From Streptomyces sp. MMG1121 (lineage in GTDB: Bacteria; Actinomycetota; Actinomycetes; Streptomycetales; Streptomycetaceae), in assembly GCF_001280015.1 (NCBI RefSeq), contig NZ_LGDV01000085.1, positions 225,519-289,518 on the forward strand: a stretch of 64,000 nucleotides of DNA, written 5' to 3'. The position numbers and the translations under genes are program-made. The notes under the pieces are model-generated. The model saw only the letters and a program-made list of their open reading frames with translations, ran no database searches and was not told the DNA's origin. Numbering within the stretch: position 1 is the first letter of the stretch; the number at the start of each line of letters is the position of its first letter. Positions 62,552 through 64,000 of this stretch are shown in pieces.

Positions 62552-62706
62552 CGTACGCACTCCCCCGGCTGCGGGAGGAGATCGCGTACATCGCCTACCA
62601 CTTCCACTGGCAGCGCGAGGAGATCCTCGACCTCACCCACGCCGAACGCCGGCAGTGGGTGACCGAGATCGCCCGTATCAACACCCGCGTGAACGAAGGT
62701 GGTTGA
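62548..62706 (+). CDS. Small DUF6760-like injection/tail protein
   Basis: 52 residues from GTG 62548, overlapping the upstream stop by 4 bases; easily missed because of its size. It reads LPRLREEIAYIAYHFHWQRE, EILDLTHAERRQWVTEIARI and ends VNEGG. Small proteins of this kind (His-Trp core, RRxWV end) sit at the same place in phage-tail-like clusters and recall T4-like tail assembly factors. Exact role unknown. Confidence 0.82.
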   Translation: MTYALPRLREEIAYIAYHFHWQREEILDLTHAERRQWVTEIARINTRVNEGG

Positions 62707-62710
62707 GCAC

Positions 62711-64000
62711 ATGGCATGGCGAGACAGACTGCGCCGCCGGGCCGCGGCGCGGTCTGCCGCACCAAGCCCGGCCACGGCCGATACGGCCGTGCCCGGCGCC
62801 GTGGGCACGTCCCTGCCCGCCGACTGGGACGGCGGCTGGCGCCGTACCCCGCCGCCGCCGCTGACCGTCGCCCGCGCCCCGCTCGGCGTCAGTGACGGGC
62901 TCAGCTTCCGCGCGGGCCTCGCGTCCTGGCAGAACCCCTCCTTCGACGCCGGCCTCGGCCACGCACTGGTGCCCTCCGCCCCGGTCGGCCTGATCCACGG
63001 CGTCACCCGCCCCGCCGCACCGGGCGGCACGTACGCCGGCGGCGGACCGCTCCTGCTGCGCGTACCGCGCCCGGACGCCGAGGAGACCGGGCCGGCGCAG
63101 GAGACCGGCGCGTCCGGCAGCACGGCCGACGCCGCGCGGCCCACCGCGCCGCGCGTCCCGCAGGTATCTCGCAGGACGACGCGTTCCCGGGCCGGCGGCA
63201 CGACCGCCGCGAACACCCCTGCGCCGCCTGCCCCTGCGGGCAGCCAGGAGGACGACGACGCGGACGGTACGACGGCTTCGACGCCGTCCTCCGAGCGCCG
63301 CTCCGGTCGGCCCCGGACAGCTGATGCCTCGTCGCGGCCCGGCGGGCCCAAGGCTTCCACCCCGTCGGTCCAGCGCTCCGCGGCCGCGACCGGGCGGCCC
63401 AGTCGTGGGATCGTGTCCGCGGACCCGCTCATGCCGGTTGCCACGCCCGAGACGCCCGTCCAGCGGTCCGGGAGCGGGCCCGGGGCAGCCGGTGCGGGCG
63501 ATGCGACCGATGTGGTCCGTCCGCCCGATGCCGGCCGCGTGGCACCGGCCCCGGAGATTCCGGTGGTGCGTCGCATCGCCGTGGTGCCGAACACCCCGGG
63601 CGGGTCCCCTTCGCCTGCTGCTCCGCCGAGGACTTCGGCCGACGCTCGTACGGCCCCGTCTGGTCCGCGTACGGCCCCGTCTGGTCCACGTACCGCTCCG
63701 GCCGGCCGACGTACGGCACCGGCCGACTCGCCGACGGCACGGGCCGACTCGCGTACGGCCCCGGCCGACGCGCACACGACACCGGCCGGCCCGCGTACCG
63801 CTCCGTCCGGCCACCGCCCGGCGCCGGAGGCCGGACGCGCCGCACGGCAGGAGCGAGCGGCGGACCGTCGCGTACACCCGCAGGCCCTCGGCCCCTCGCT
63901 GACCATCGCCCGCCGGGTGGCCGCGCCGGTACGCCGGATAGCCGCGCTACGGCCCACGGCGCCGCCCGCCGGGACACCCACCCCCCGCACTGACGGCGAG
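62711..64000 (+). CDS. Proline-rich repeat protein of the injection locus (3' end outside window)
   Basis: 430 codons from ATG 62711, open to the window edge; it starts 4 bases after the small gene. The beginning is basic (MAWRDRLRRRAAARSA). Residues 35-135 have some order (PADWDGGWRRTPPPPLTVAR, SDGLSFRAGLASWQNPSFDA). From about residue 140 the chain is disordered, rich in Pro, Ala, Thr and Arg, with scattered VQRS/VVRR/IARR motifs and eight 7-residue repeats at 63647-63814. Similar VQR motifs mark DUF4157-type eCIS proteins. A linker, loading or cargo role is possible; no catalytic domain is yet visible. Confidence 0.7.
   Translation, partial: MAWRDRLRRRAAARSAAPSPATADTAVPGAVGTSLPADWDGGWRRTPPPPLTVARAPLGVSDGLSFRAGLASWQNPSFDAGLGHALVPSAPVGLIHGVTRPAAPGGTYAGGGPLLLRVPRPDAEETGPAQETGASGSTADAARPTAPRVPQVSRRTTRSRAGGTTAANTPAPPAPAGSQEDDDADGTTASTPSSERRSGRPRTADASSRPGGPKASTPSVQRSAAATGRPSRGIVSADPLMPVATPETPVQRSGSGPGAAGAGDATDVVRPPDAGRVAPAPEIPVVRRIAVVPNTPGGSPSPAAPPRTSADARTAPSGPRTAPSGPRTAPAGRRTAPADSPTARADSRTAPADAHTTPAGPRTAPSGHRPAPEAGRAARQERAADRRVHPQALGPSLTIARRVAAPVRRIAALRPTAPPAGTPTPRTDGE
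63647..63814 (+). repeat. Eight tandem 21-base repeats
   Basis: Units encode RTAPSGP-type heptapeptides (RTAPSGP twice, then RTAPAGR, RTAPADS, PTARADS, RTAPADA, HTTPAGP, RTAPSGH). The copy-to-copy drift shows it is not a recent expansion. Confidence 0.85.

Noticed and set aside
63647..63814. Tandem 21-base repeats as a CRISPR array
   Set aside because: Repeats are contiguous, in frame, without spacers, and encode a heptapeptide pattern.

Overview
The window looks like a piece of a Streptomyces (or close relative) chromosome. It is very GC-rich with GC-biased third codon positions, uses GTG and TTG starts freely, and has many 4-base ATGA/GTGA stop-start overlaps. It encodes Streptomyces-type families throughout: DUF4255 and sheath/tube injection genes, mycothiol-type enzymes, BlaI/M56, TerD and FUSC. 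No rRNA, tRNA, CRISPR array, integrase or intact insertion sequence was recognised.

Layout. (1) 1-1.25 kb: the last domain of a polyketide synthase (a thioesterase with a Cys nucleophile) and a wrecked flavin halogenase, so a biosynthetic cluster ends here. (2) 1.27-4.9 kb: a minus-strand hydrolase/M55 D-aminopeptidase/DUF885 group. (3) 5.1-8.9 kb: a secreted beta-propeller protein, an unknown Cys-rich protein and a FUSC membrane protein. (4) 8.9-14.8 kb: two divergent operons for 5-oxoproline (pyroglutamate), pxpABC against DUF969-DUF979-pcp-DUF2891. Both face a shared control region in which each promoter spacer is filled by the same palindrome. (5) 14.8-25.3 kb: small metabolic and regulatory genes. 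Several are damaged: a methyltransferase and an MFS transporter each have a one-base frameshift, and a GH127 remnant lies beside an intact conserved unknown. (6) 17.0-17.8 and 25.3-29.8 kb: an envelope set. A BlaI repressor and M56 sensor protease face a GT28 glycosyltransferase-deacetylase operon, and PAP2 phosphatase and DedA genes share a related CTAC-N6-GTAG operator. (7) 29.8-51.1 kb: ordinary chromosome: a PIG-V-like transferase, a BASS transporter, TerD, TatA, a muramidase-like protein, a LysR/LysE pair, a two-component system with its ABC exporter, a metallo-beta-lactamase-fold protein, an MMPL transporter, an AsnC-type regulator facing an M20 amidohydrolase-MFS operon, and a rhomboid-like protein. 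(8) 51.4-64.0 kb: the start of a contractile injection system locus.

The injection locus is the main system here. A membrane protein with immunoglobulin-like domains is transcribed leftward. A LuxR-type regulator closed by a perfect 16-bp hairpin terminator is transcribed rightward. After the terminator come an exported beta-propeller protein, a DUF4255 tail-terminator-like protein, an AAA+ ATPase, the sheath, the tube, a zinc-ribbon chaperone-like protein, a 52-codon DUF6760-like gene and a proline-rich repeat protein cut by the window edge. Most neighbours overlap by 4 bases and are probably translationally coupled. Baseplate, spike and cargo genes must lie to the right.

Functions are read from motifs and remembered family features; no database search was run.
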